From an uncultured Bacteroidales bacterium (lineage in GTDB: Bacteria; Bacteroidota; Bacteroidia; Bacteroidales; UBA932), in contig CAMJJZ010000023.1 in assembly GCA_946406275.1 (NCBI GenBank), forward strand, positions 1 to 15,426: a stretch of DNA of 15,426 nt, written 5' to 3'. Made by a program: the position numbers and the translations under genes. Below are positions 1-6,806 of this stretch, piece by piece. How positions within the stretch are numbered: the stretch's first letter is position 1; each line of letters opens with the position of its first letter. Below the pieces are notes generated by a model. It had not been told where the DNA came from. It saw only the letters and a list, made by a program, of their open reading frames with translations, and ran no database searches.

Positions 1-1079
1 GAGAGGTTGGCGCCGTCGGTGCCGCCGCGGATGGGCTGGATCTTGGCCTTGACGCCGGCCATTTCCATGGCCTTAACGGCTTTCTCAATGATGTGATAGT
101 GAGGCTCAACCTGCTCGCGCATGTTGTAGTACTGGTCCTTGATAACCGCCGTGGCAGTGCCCTCGCCGTACTTTTCGTTGATGAAGTCCGTCACTTTCTG
201 CATCATCACTTTGCGGGACTCGAACTTGGCGCGGTCGTGGTCACGGATGATGTATGCGAAATCGGCCTCCTCTACGGTGCCTTTGAAGGAGATGAGGTGG
301 AAGAAGCCCTCGTAGCCTTCAGTGTATTCCGGGCGGGCCATTACGGGAAGGAGTGAATTAAGCTCCTGGCCAATGTGGATGGCGTTTTTCATCTTGCCCT
401 TGGCGTAGCCAGGGTGGACATTGCAGCCCTGGATGTGGATCTTTGCGCTGGCGGCGTTGAAGTTTTCGAACTCCAGCTCGCCAATCTCGCCGCCGTCCAT
501 GGTGTAGGCGTAATCGGCACCAAACTTGGCCACGTCGAACTTGACTACGCCGCGGCCGATTTCCTCGTCCGGGGTGAAGCCAATCTTAATGGGACCGTGC
601 TTGAATTCCGGATGTTCCACGATGTACTGGACGGCGTTCATGATTTCCGCAACGCCGGCTTTGTCATCGGCGCCCAGGAGAGTTGTACCGTCCGTGGTGA
701 TGAGGGTCTGGCCCACGTAGTGAAGCATTTCCGGGAACTCGGAGGGCTTCAGTGCCAGACCGGGAACGCCCTTGAGGGGAATCTCGCCGCCGTCGTACTT
801 CTCAATGATCTGGGGCTTGATGTCCGCTCCGCTGGCGTCAGGCGCAGTGTCCACGTGGGCAATGAAGCCCACTGCGGGCGCATCCACGTTTCCGGGGATG
901 GAAGCCATCACATAGCCATATTCATCCAGCGTTGCCTCAACGCCAAGAGCCGTGAGCTCATCCTTCAGCATCTTGAGAAGGTTCAGCTGCTTGGCGGTTG
1001 AAGGCTGTGACTCCGACTCCTCGTTACTCTGGGTATCTACAGAAATGTATCTTAAAAAGCGGTCTAATATCTTTTCCAT
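1..1079 (-). CDS. pepT: Peptidase T (tripeptide aminopeptidase), 3' end cut off by window
   Basis: M20-family zinc tripeptidase, a cytoplasmic enzyme that removes the N-terminal residue of tripeptides. Reading the minus strand from the ATG at 1079-1077 gives 359 codons without a stop before the edge. The start MEKILDRFLRYISVDTQS is typical of PepT. The metal-site residues fall almost where they do in the E. coli enzyme: H75 and D77 in AHVDT, D138 in GADDKAG, E172/E173 in PDEEIGRG, and D195 in TMDGG. Family members are about 405-410 residues, so roughly 50 residues with the last metal ligand (a His) lie outside the window. It is downstream of the OPT transporter on the same strand, 73 bp away, which suggests uptake followed by cleavage of peptides. 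I see no promoter of its own, so co-transcription with the transporter is likely. Family assignment is very secure. Confidence 0.95.
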   Translation of the reverse strand, partial: MEKILDRFLRYISVDTQSNEESESQPSTAKQLNLLKMLKDELTALGVEATLDEYGYVMASIPGNVDAPAVGFIAHVDTAPDASGADIKPQIIEKYDGGEIPLKGVPGLALKPSEFPEMLHYVGQTLITTDGTTLLGADDKAGVAEIMNAVQYIVEHPEFKHGPIKIGFTPDEEIGRGVVKFDVAKFGADYAYTMDGGEIGELEFENFNAASAKIHIQGCNVHPGYAKGKMKNAIHIGQELNSLLPVMARPEYTEGYEGFFHLISFKGTVEEADFAYIIRDHDRAKFESRKVMMQKVTDFINEKYGEGTATAVIKDQYYNMREQVEPHYHIIEKAVKAMEMAGVKAKIQPIRGGTDGANL

Positions 1080-1094
1080 AATTGTTCTGTTTAA

Positions 1095-1150
1095 GATGCC
1101 CGGTCGGAGCCGGGCATGACGGCGTCATTCTCGGGCTTGTCCCGGGAATC
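1095..1150. repeat. REP-like composite palindrome (two hairpins, head to head)
   Basis: Two hairpins lie side by side in the OPT-pepT gap. Hairpin 1 (1096-1117) has perfect 8-bp arms ATGCCCGG and CCGGGCAT around the loop TCGGAG. Hairpin 2 (1127-1149) has 9-bp arms with one G-U pair around the loop CTTGT. They are joined by ATGACG-G-CGTCAT (1116-1128), itself an inverted repeat, so the whole block is nearly symmetrical. No T-run follows on the minus strand, so a simple intrinsic terminator is unlikely. A related hairpin occurs at 10779-10805. The layout resembles REP/BIME elements, which may affect mRNA stability or attenuate read-through from the transporter to pepT. That role is inferred. 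Confidence 0.8.
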
Positions 1151-1151
1151 T

Positions 1152-3131
1152 CTATTTTTTACTGGTTTTAAGTGATGCGTAAATGGTATAGGCAATCAGT
1201 GCCAGGAACGGGACTATGGCCACGGCCTCGCCAAAGTGGGCGTTCCACTCAGTGAGGAACAGGTCTACGTTGGCAAAGCGGAGGATGGCGCTCACAACAC
1301 CCATGAGGGCGCCGCCGGCAATGAAGCCGGAAGCTATGAGAGTGCCCTTTTCCTGACGTGCGGCGTTAACGGCCGCATCCTTGGAACGGGAACCCACATA
1401 CCATGAAATGGCGCCACCGATTACCAGAGGGAGGTTAAGGTCGATGGGGATGAACATACCCAGCGCAAACGGCAGGGCCGGAACCTTGCAGAAATTAAGT
1501 ATCAGGGCGATAGCCGCGCCTATTCCGTACAACAGCCAGGGTGCGCCGCCGCCGGAGAACATGGGCTGAATCACAGCAGCCATGGCATTGGCCTGGGGCG
1601 CCACAAGCGCGTTTTCCCCGGTGAAACCGTATGTCTTGTTAAGGATGAGCATAACTCCGCACACGGTTACTGCCGATACGGCCACGCCAAGGAACTTCCA
1701 GCCTTCCTGCTTCTTGGGAGTGGAGCCAATCCAGTAGCCAATCTTGAGGTCCGTTATGAACGATCCCGCCACGGACAGCGCCGTGCATACCACGCCGCCG
1801 ATAAGGAGCGCCGCAACCATTCCGGCATTGCCCTTCAGGCCCACTGCAACAAGGATGAGGGAAGCGATGATAAGCGTCATAAGCGTCATTCCGCTCACAG
1901 GGTTGGAACCCACGATTGCGATAGCGTTAGCGGCAACCGTAGTGAACAGGAAGGCGATGATGGCAACAATCAAAAGACCAACCAGAGCCTGCCACACATT
2001 GTGCACCACGCCGCCGAACGCGAAGAAGGCAAATACGCAGAGAAGGGCTATCACCACGCCGAAGACGATGGTCTTCATGGAGAGGTCTTCGTCCGTGCGG
2101 AGAGCTTTCTCGTCCAGTGTTCCGGGCTTGCGCTTGAACTCCTTAACGGCTAGAGATGCGGCGCTCTTGATAACGCCAAAGCTCTTGACGATGCCGATTA
2201 TACCGGCAGTTGCAATACCGCCTATACCTATATGACGCGCGTAAGTCTTGAAAATCTCTTCCGGCGCCATCTGGCCTATTGTGGTGGCGATTCCGGTGTG
2301 CATAAGGTCGATGACGCTGCCGCCCCATATAAGGTTCATCAGGGGAATGATCACCAGCCACACCAGCAGGGAACCGCAGGTAATGATAAAGGCATATTTG
2401 AGGCCGATGATATAGCCCAGGCCCAGCACCGCGGCGCCGGTGTTCATCTTGAGAACCACCTTGGCCTTGTCTGCCACAACCTGTCCCCAGTGCATTACCG
2501 TGGTGGAAATGGTCTCCGCCCAAGTGCCGAACGTGGCCACCAGGAAGTCATACAGACCACCTATGGCGCCGGCCGCGATGAGCGTCTTGGCGCTTTCGCC
2601 GCCGCTCTCTCCGCTAACCAGCACCTGCGTGGTTGCGGTTGCCTCCGGGAAGGGATACTTCCCGTGCATTTCCTTCACGAAGTACTTGCGGAACGGAATC
2701 AGGAACAGGATGCCCAGCACGCCGCCAAGCAGCGAGCTCAGGACCATCTGCCAGTAATTCACCTCAACGCCCAGGATATAGATTGCCGGAAGGGTGAAAA
2801 TGGCGCCCGCCACAACTGCGCCGGAGCATCCGCCGATGCTCTGGATAATCACGTTCTGCGACAGGGAATCGTTCTTCCTCAGAGCCCCGGTGAGGCCCAC
2901 GGCGATGATGGCGATGGGGATTGCAGCCTCGAACACCTGGCCCACCTTGAGGCCCAGATATGCCGCCGCGGCGCTGAACAGGATAACCATCAGAACGCCG
3001 ATGGCAACGGAATAAGGCGTTACTTCCGCATACTTCTTTGCGGGCTCCAGAAGCGGCTTGTACTCCTCGCCCGGCTTAAGCTCCCGGTGAGCGTTCTCCG
3101 GCAGCTGCATGTTTTTCTTATTTTCTTCCAT
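1152..3131 (-). CDS. OPT-family oligopeptide transporter
   Basis: Integral inner-membrane transporter of 659 residues, full length for the prokaryotic OPT family. It probably imports small peptides by proton coupling, although some OPT members move metal chelates. A hydrophilic N-terminus of about 38 residues is followed by many hydrophobic segments, I estimate 14-16. Family signatures include AAYLGLKVGQVFEAAIPIAI (about residues 56-75) and KYPFPEATATTQVLVSGE (158-175), the conserved Pro-Glu-Ala motif after the third or fourth membrane segment. It starts at ATG 3131, only 3 nt after the stop of the small Trp-rich gene upstream, so the two are probably one transcript. It is followed by pepT, which supports peptides as substrate. 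The exact substrate cannot be read from sequence. No frameshift or truncation is seen. Confidence 0.93.
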   Translation of the reverse strand: MEENKKNMQLPENAHRELKPGEEYKPLLEPAKKYAEVTPYSVAIGVLMVILFSAAAAYLGLKVGQVFEAAIPIAIIAVGLTGALRKNDSLSQNVIIQSIGGCSGAVVAGAIFTLPAIYILGVEVNYWQMVLSSLLGGVLGILFLIPFRKYFVKEMHGKYPFPEATATTQVLVSGESGGESAKTLIAAGAIGGLYDFLVATFGTWAETISTTVMHWGQVVADKAKVVLKMNTGAAVLGLGYIIGLKYAFIITCGSLLVWLVIIPLMNLIWGGSVIDLMHTGIATTIGQMAPEEIFKTYARHIGIGGIATAGIIGIVKSFGVIKSAASLAVKEFKRKPGTLDEKALRTDEDLSMKTIVFGVVIALLCVFAFFAFGGVVHNVWQALVGLLIVAIIAFLFTTVAANAIAIVGSNPVSGMTLMTLIIASLILVAVGLKGNAGMVAALLIGGVVCTALSVAGSFITDLKIGYWIGSTPKKQEGWKFLGVAVSAVTVCGVMLILNKTYGFTGENALVAPQANAMAAVIQPMFSGGGAPWLLYGIGAAIALILNFCKVPALPFALGMFIPIDLNLPLVIGGAISWYVGSRSKDAAVNAARQEKGTLIASGFIAGGALMGVVSAILRFANVDLFLTEWNAHFGEAVAIVPFLALIAYTIYASLKTSKK

Positions 3132-3134
3132 AGG

Positions 3135-3377
3135 CTAGTCCCCGTAAGGGTTGGCATCGTCCCACTCACGGACAACGTCTCCGTGGGCGGCTTCGCAGTG
3201 CTGTTTGATCCAGAGCTTGCGGTCTTCCGCCAGGGCTTCCCACCAGCGGGTGCATGCTGGATAGCACCAGAGAGTATCGTCCTCTATTCCTGCTTTTGTG
3301 AGAGCTTTGCGGGATATACGCTCCTTTTCTTTAACGGGAAGCGACGCCCACCATATTTCTAGTTCCGTGTATGCCAT
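3135..3377 (-). CDS. Small Trp-rich conserved-looking protein, function unknown
   Basis: An 80-residue soluble protein with no signal peptide or membrane segment. I do not recognise a named family. It carries seven Trp (W9, W10, W37, W45, W46, W56, W72), including two WW pairs, plus a CYPACTRWW segment at 38-46 with two Cys three residues apart, and an acidic C-terminus. The ATG at 3377 is preferred over an in-frame ATG at 3422, because the latter would run through the AT-rich divergent promoter region and overlap the start of the msrA fusion. It is first in the apparent pepT-transporter transcript, 3 nt before the transporter. Compact length and aromatic spacing suggest a real folded protein rather than a chance frame. 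Function is open. Confidence 0.7.
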   Translation of the reverse strand: MAYTELEIWWASLPVKEKERISRKALTKAGIEDDTLWCYPACTRWWEALAEDRKLWIKQHCEAAHGDVVREWDDANPYGD

Positions 3378-3421
3378 AATTGTGTGAATTTTTGCAAATT
3401 TACAATTATATTTGCAAAACA
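3378..3421. promoter_or_regulatory. Divergent promoter region with two TAnnTTTG boxes and paired TTTGCAAA palindromes
   Basis: This 44-bp AT-rich spacer separates the small Trp-rich gene (minus) from the msrA fusion (plus). On the plus strand TATATTTG (3407-3414) matches the Bacteroidota -7 consensus TAnnTTTG and lies 7 nt before the ATG at 3422. On the minus strand TAAATTTG (3402-3395) matches the same consensus, 17 nt before the ATG at 3377. No convincing -33 TTTG is found at the usual spacing on either strand. The self-complementary octamer TTTGCAAA occurs twice (3391-3398 and 3411-3418), 20 bp apart, covering parts of both -7 boxes. It could be an operator or simply a by-product of two facing promoters. 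Confidence 0.5.
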
Positions 3422-4339
3422 ATGACAGAAAAGACCATATATTTTGCCGGAGGCTGCTTCTGGGGCGTCGAGCATTTCTTCAAGGGAGTGGACGGCGTGA
3501 GGGAGGCTATTCCCGGCTATGCAAACGGCAATACAGAAAACCCCTCATACAAAGAGGTTTACACAGACACCACCGGCCACGCGGAGACCGTAAAGGTCAC
3601 CTACAACCCGGACAGGGTGAGCCTGGAGCTGCTCCTAAAACTCTATTTTACGGTTACGGATCCCCTTACCCTCAACCGTCAAGGCCACGATGAAGGCACC
3701 CGCTACCGCAGCGGCGTCTTCTACACGAACCCCGCGGAAAGGCCGGTCATAGAGAAGGCCTTCAAGGCCGTGGAGGCCAGGCTTGGTTCGCCAATTGTCA
3801 CTGAACTGGAGCCGCTTAAATGCTTCTTCCCCGCAGAGGAATACCATCAAAATTACCTTGACAAGAATCCGGAAGGTTACTGCCATCTCCCCCTCAAAAC
3901 CTTCGTGTACCTCCGCCTCTGGCAGGACATCAAGCTCTTCCTTGGGGACGATGATGACATCATCGCCCGCATGGCGAACGCATCGGCCATGATCCATGAG
4001 AAGATGCGCTTTTTCTGGACCGGATTCTACCGCGTAAGCGGCAACCAGCTGGTCCTGGGGCCGTTCCAGGGCCCGGCAGCATGCCAGCGCATAGGCTTTG
4101 GCAAGGGCGTCTGCGGAACCTCGTGGAAAGAGCGCAGGACCATCGTCGTTCCTGACGTGGAAGAGTTCCCCGGCCACATTGCCTGCAGCAGCCTTTCCCG
4201 CAGCGAAATCGTGGTCCCCGTATTCAATGGGGCCGATATCATAGCCGTCCTGGACATAGACAGCGACACACTGGCTACATTCGACAGCACAGACGCCACC
4301 TGGCTTGAACTCATCGCAGAACTGATACCCAAACCTTAA
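3422..4339 (+). CDS. msrA: Bifunctional methionine sulfoxide reductase: MsrA fused to fRMsr (GAF type)
   Basis: A 305-residue cytoplasmic repair enzyme made of two reductases. Residues 1 to about 156 are a complete MsrA, which reduces Met-(S)-sulfoxide: catalytic C12 in GGCFWG, GYANGN (32-37), TGHAE (51-55), NRQGHDEGTRYRSG (85-98), FPAEEYHQNYL (136-146), and Cys residues C134 and C154 that may recycle the enzyme. Residues about 165-305 are a GAF-fold free-methionine-(R)-sulfoxide reductase (fRMsr, also called MsrC): FFWTGFYRV, LVLGPFQGPAACQRI, GKGVCG, GHIACSS, VLDIDS. Its cysteines C221, C231 and C255 are spaced 10 and 24 apart, exactly as C84/C94/C118 of E. coli fRMsr, so it should be active. 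The two domains together could reduce both diastereomers of free Met sulfoxide. The ATG at 3422 is chosen because MTEKTIYFAGG is the natural MsrA start. It is first gene of a five-gene operon, with a 1-nt gap to the next gene. Confidence 0.95.
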   Translation: MTEKTIYFAGGCFWGVEHFFKGVDGVREAIPGYANGNTENPSYKEVYTDTTGHAETVKVTYNPDRVSLELLLKLYFTVTDPLTLNRQGHDEGTRYRSGVFYTNPAERPVIEKAFKAVEARLGSPIVTELEPLKCFFPAEEYHQNYLDKNPEGYCHLPLKTFVYLRLWQDIKLFLGDDDDIIARMANASAMIHEKMRFFWTGFYRVSGNQLVLGPFQGPAACQRIGFGKGVCGTSWKERRTIVVPDVEEFPGHIACSSLSRSEIVVPVFNGADIIAVLDIDSDTLATFDSTDATWLELIAELIPKP

Positions 4340-4340
4340 T

Positions 4341-5387
4341 ATGGACCTACACTGCCAAGCAATCCTGCAGGAATACCGCGACAACCTGCCCCTCCTAAAC
4401 CAAACCGCCGACTCCGTCCGCGCCTCCCTCAGAAAGGCCCTGGACGATGCCGGCCTCATCATCGCCGCCCTGGAGTGCCGCGTCAAGACAGAGCACTCAC
4501 TTGCCGGAAAGCTGGAACTGAAAGGCAGCAAGTACGCCTCACTGGGGGACCTCACGGACATTATCGGCCTCAGGGTCATTACCTTTTACATTGACGATGT
4601 GGACAAAGTGGCATCGGCGGTGGAAAGGCTTTTCACCGTGGACTGGGAGAATTCCGTAGACAAGCGCAAGCTCCACGACATAGACTCCTTCGGCTACCTT
4701 TCCCTGCACTACATATGTTCCACCCCCGGCTGCCCGTACCGCTTCGAGATCCAGATGCGCACCGTCCTGCAGCACGCATGGGCCAACATGAACCACGACA
4801 CCGGCTACAAGAGCGGAGTGGAAATCCCCACCCGCTACCGCAGGGACATGAGCCGCATAGCCGGTATGCTGGAGCTTATCGACGATGAATTCAGCCGCAT
4901 CCGTACGGAAATCAACGACTACCGCCGCCGCGTCCAGGCACTGGTGGCATCCGGCAACCTTGCCGATGTTGCCCTGGACGGAGACTCCTTCCGCAGTTTC
5001 CTGGCAATAGAGCCTTTCAAGAACCTCAACCGCAAGATTGCCGCCGTAAACCAGGCGGAAATACAGGACGTCTCCCTGCTGCAGTTCCTTCCCGTCTTCA
5101 AGGGTATGGGATTCAAGACCCTGGGAGACATCGAGAATCTTATCAAGCAGTATTCGGAGGCGGCATACCAGATAGCCACTTTCCAGATTGGCCTTACGGA
5201 CATAGACATAGTGTCGTCGTCTATCGGCCCTCAGGACCTGTGTATTGCATATATCATCAAGAGCGGATGGGGAAAGGCGGGGCTCAAGCTCATGCTGGAC
5301 GCCCTGAACGGGCCGTCAGAGAGCAACGAGTCCATGGCTGAATTCCTGGAAGAAGAAACCAAGGGCCTGCCCTTCATGAATCAATAG
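4341..5387 (+). CDS. Stand-alone RelA/SpoT-type synthetase (small alarmone synthetase-like)
   Basis: A 348-residue cytoplasmic protein with a RelA/SpoT nucleotidyltransferase domain and no hydrolase or TGS/ACT domains. It would transfer pyrophosphate from ATP to GDP/GTP to make (p)ppGpp, or in toxic relatives to other acceptors. Synthetase motifs are intact: R47-x-K49-x3-S53, the D70-x2-D73-IIGLR block with R78, the G-loop GYLSLHY (118-124), E136 in FEIQMRT, HAW (145-147), and H152 in NHDTGYKSG. Residues about 200-348 form an additional C-terminal region that I cannot assign; it contains no zinc-finger-like Cys cluster. The ATG begins 1 nt after the msrA-fusion stop, and the hydrolase gene begins 3 nt after this one, so it is translated alongside its likely counter-enzyme. 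Synthetase family is secure. Product, and whether it is toxic, are unknown. Confidence 0.92.
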   Translation: MDLHCQAILQEYRDNLPLLNQTADSVRASLRKALDDAGLIIAALECRVKTEHSLAGKLELKGSKYASLGDLTDIIGLRVITFYIDDVDKVASAVERLFTVDWENSVDKRKLHDIDSFGYLSLHYICSTPGCPYRFEIQMRTVLQHAWANMNHDTGYKSGVEIPTRYRRDMSRIAGMLELIDDEFSRIRTEINDYRRRVQALVASGNLADVALDGDSFRSFLAIEPFKNLNRKIAAVNQAEIQDVSLLQFLPVFKGMGFKTLGDIENLIKQYSEAAYQIATFQIGLTDIDIVSSSIGPQDLCIAYIIKSGWGKAGLKLMLDALNGPSESNESMAEFLEEETKGLPFMNQ

Positions 5388-5390
5388 CTT

Positions 5391-5969
5391 ATGGCAAACA
5401 AACCACTTGAAACCGGGCTTCTGGACCGCGCCATAGAGTTCGCCGTCCACGCCCACTCCGGAACGGAACGCCGCGGAAAAGGCTTCCCTTACATAGTCCA
5501 TCCCATGGAAGCCATGGAGATAGTCTCCACCATAACTCCTGACCAGGAACTCCTGGCCGCAGCCGCCCTCCACGACACCATAGAAGACACAGATGTGACC
5601 GTAGAGGATATCCGGAGAGAGTTTGGAGACAGGGTGGCAGCTCTTGTAGAAGAGGAAAGCGACAAGTTCACCCCTGGCGTAAGTGAGGAAGACAGCTGGC
5701 ACCAGCGCAAGCAGGCGGCCATAGACCGCCTTGCCGCCGCCTCCCACGACGCCAAGATTGTTGCCCTTGGAGACAAACTCTCCAACATGAGGGCAATCTC
5801 ACGGGATTACGCCGTGATGGGAGACGCCCTCTGGAACATCTTCCACGCCAAAGATCCCAAGGACCACGAGTGGCACTACAGAGGCCTTGCAAAGTCCCTT
5901 GAGGAACTCAGGGACACGTTCGCATACCAAGAATTTGAAAGACTGATAAACCAAGTATTCGGCAAATAA
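5391..5969 (+). CDS. Stand-alone RelA/SpoT-type HD hydrolase (MESH1-like small alarmone hydrolase)
   Basis: A 192-residue single-domain HD phosphohydrolase, the size of metazoan MESH1 and bacterial SAH proteins. It would remove the 3'-pyrophosphate of (p)ppGpp or related alarmones. The Mn ligands known from MESH1 (H35, H61, D62, D122) align with H22 in FAVHAHSG, H61-D62 in LHDTIEDTD, and D128 in VALGDKLSNMR. E65-D66 of the HDxxED motif and PYIVHP (33-38) are also present. The usual LADRLHN is LGDKLSN here, a mild deviation that keeps the key Asp and Asn. MESH1 also dephosphorylates NADPH, so that substrate cannot be excluded. It sits between the stand-alone synthetase (3-nt gap) and a kinase-like gene (2-nt gap), which makes it the natural off-switch or antidote for the synthetase product. 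Confidence 0.93.
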   Translation: MANKPLETGLLDRAIEFAVHAHSGTERRGKGFPYIVHPMEAMEIVSTITPDQELLAAAALHDTIEDTDVTVEDIRREFGDRVAALVEEESDKFTPGVSEEDSWHQRKQAAIDRLAAASHDAKIVALGDKLSNMRAISRDYAVMGDALWNIFHAKDPKDHEWHYRGLAKSLEELRDTFAYQEFERLINQVFGK

Positions 5970-5971
5970 AC

Positions 5972-6805
5972 ATGGAAGCACTGAAGATATCCCTCAACGA
6001 CTATGTCCTCTCCGGAGGCGGCTTCAACGGAGAAAGCTACGACCACAAGACAGATCCGTCCGTAATGCTCAAGCTCTATTTCCCGGGCAAGATCCAGCAG
6101 CCCCTGGACGAGATGACCCTTGCCAGGAAGGTCTACGACATGGGCATCCCCTCCCCGGAACCCGGTGAATACGTGGTCACGGAAGACGGCCGCTACGGCA
6201 TCCGCTTCCACCGCATCCTTGGCAAGAAATCCTATTCCAGGGCCACCGGAGACAATCCGGAGAAGGTGCAGCAGTATGCCGCGGAGTTTGCCCAGATGTG
6301 CAAGTTCCTGCACTCAACGCACGTGGACACCGCTCAGTTCGAGAACGTAAAAGACCGCTACTACCGCCTTCTGGCGGAGAATCCCTTCTTCACAACGGAA
6401 GATAAGGACAAGCTTGGTAAGTTCATCGCCGACACCCCTGACGAGGACACCGCAATCCATGGAGACCTCCAGTACAGCAACGCAATATTCGTGGGTGACA
6501 AGCGCTATTTCATAGACCTCGGGGACTTCTGCTACGGAAACCACCTCTTCGACGTGGCCATGGTCTATCTCTGCTGCTATCTGAGTGGAGAAGATTTCAT
6601 TCAGGAGACCTTCCATATGCCCAAGACACTGGCAAAGAAGTTCTGGGACTGCTTCGTCCCGGTGTACTTCGGCGAAAACTCCAATCCCAAGGAGATTGAG
6701 GAGCTCATCCTCCCCTACGCCGGTCTCAAAACCCTCATCATAGAACGTGATTCAAAATGCCCCATGCCGGAATTCCGCGCAGCACTTAAATCCATAATCG
6801 GTTAA
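5972..6805 (+). CDS. APH/choline-kinase-fold phosphotransferase, substrate unknown
   Basis: A 277-residue soluble protein of the aminoglycoside phosphotransferase / choline kinase superfamily. The N-lobe has a Gly-rich loop SGGGFNGES (14-22) and K34 in VMLKLY, the likely ATP-binding Lys. The C-lobe has the catalytic loop HGDLQYSN (H163, D165, N170) and a metal-binding DLGD (182-185) in IDLGDFCYGNHLFD. These residues predict ATP- or GTP-dependent phosphorylation of a small molecule. I would not call it an antibiotic-resistance gene: superfamily members also phosphorylate sugars, choline, amines and cell-wall precursors. It lies 2 nt after the alarmone hydrolase and 1 nt before the dipeptidase gene, clearly in the same operon. 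Length is normal and nothing looks broken. Family is confident, function is not. Confidence 0.85.
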   Translation: MEALKISLNDYVLSGGGFNGESYDHKTDPSVMLKLYFPGKIQQPLDEMTLARKVYDMGIPSPEPGEYVVTEDGRYGIRFHRILGKKSYSRATGDNPEKVQQYAAEFAQMCKFLHSTHVDTAQFENVKDRYYRLLAENPFFTTEDKDKLGKFIADTPDEDTAIHGDLQYSNAIFVGDKRYFIDLGDFCYGNHLFDVAMVYLCCYLSGEDFIQETFHMPKTLAKKFWDCFVPVYFGENSNPKEIEELILPYAGLKTLIIERDSKCPMPEFRAALKSIIG

Positions 6806-6806
6806 C

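Noticed and set aside
1095..1150. Rho-independent terminator after the transporter gene
   Set aside because: Strong hairpins are present, but no T-run follows on the minus strand. The T-rich stretch next to it (1155-1160) is on the wrong side for that strand.
2232..3362. 376-codon open frame on the plus strand
   Set aside because: Antisense to the OPT transporter and the small Trp-rich gene; His/Asp/Gln-rich shadow of membrane-protein codons.
4341..5969. Calling the synthetase/hydrolase pair a proven toxin-antitoxin system
   Set aside because: Gene order and domains fit, but toxicity depends on subfamily and product, which cannot be decided from the sequence. I kept it as a hypothesis.
5972..6805. 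Aminoglycoside-resistance gene
   Set aside because: Only the superfamily fold motifs are seen. Nothing points to aminoglycosides, and the operon context is chromosomal.
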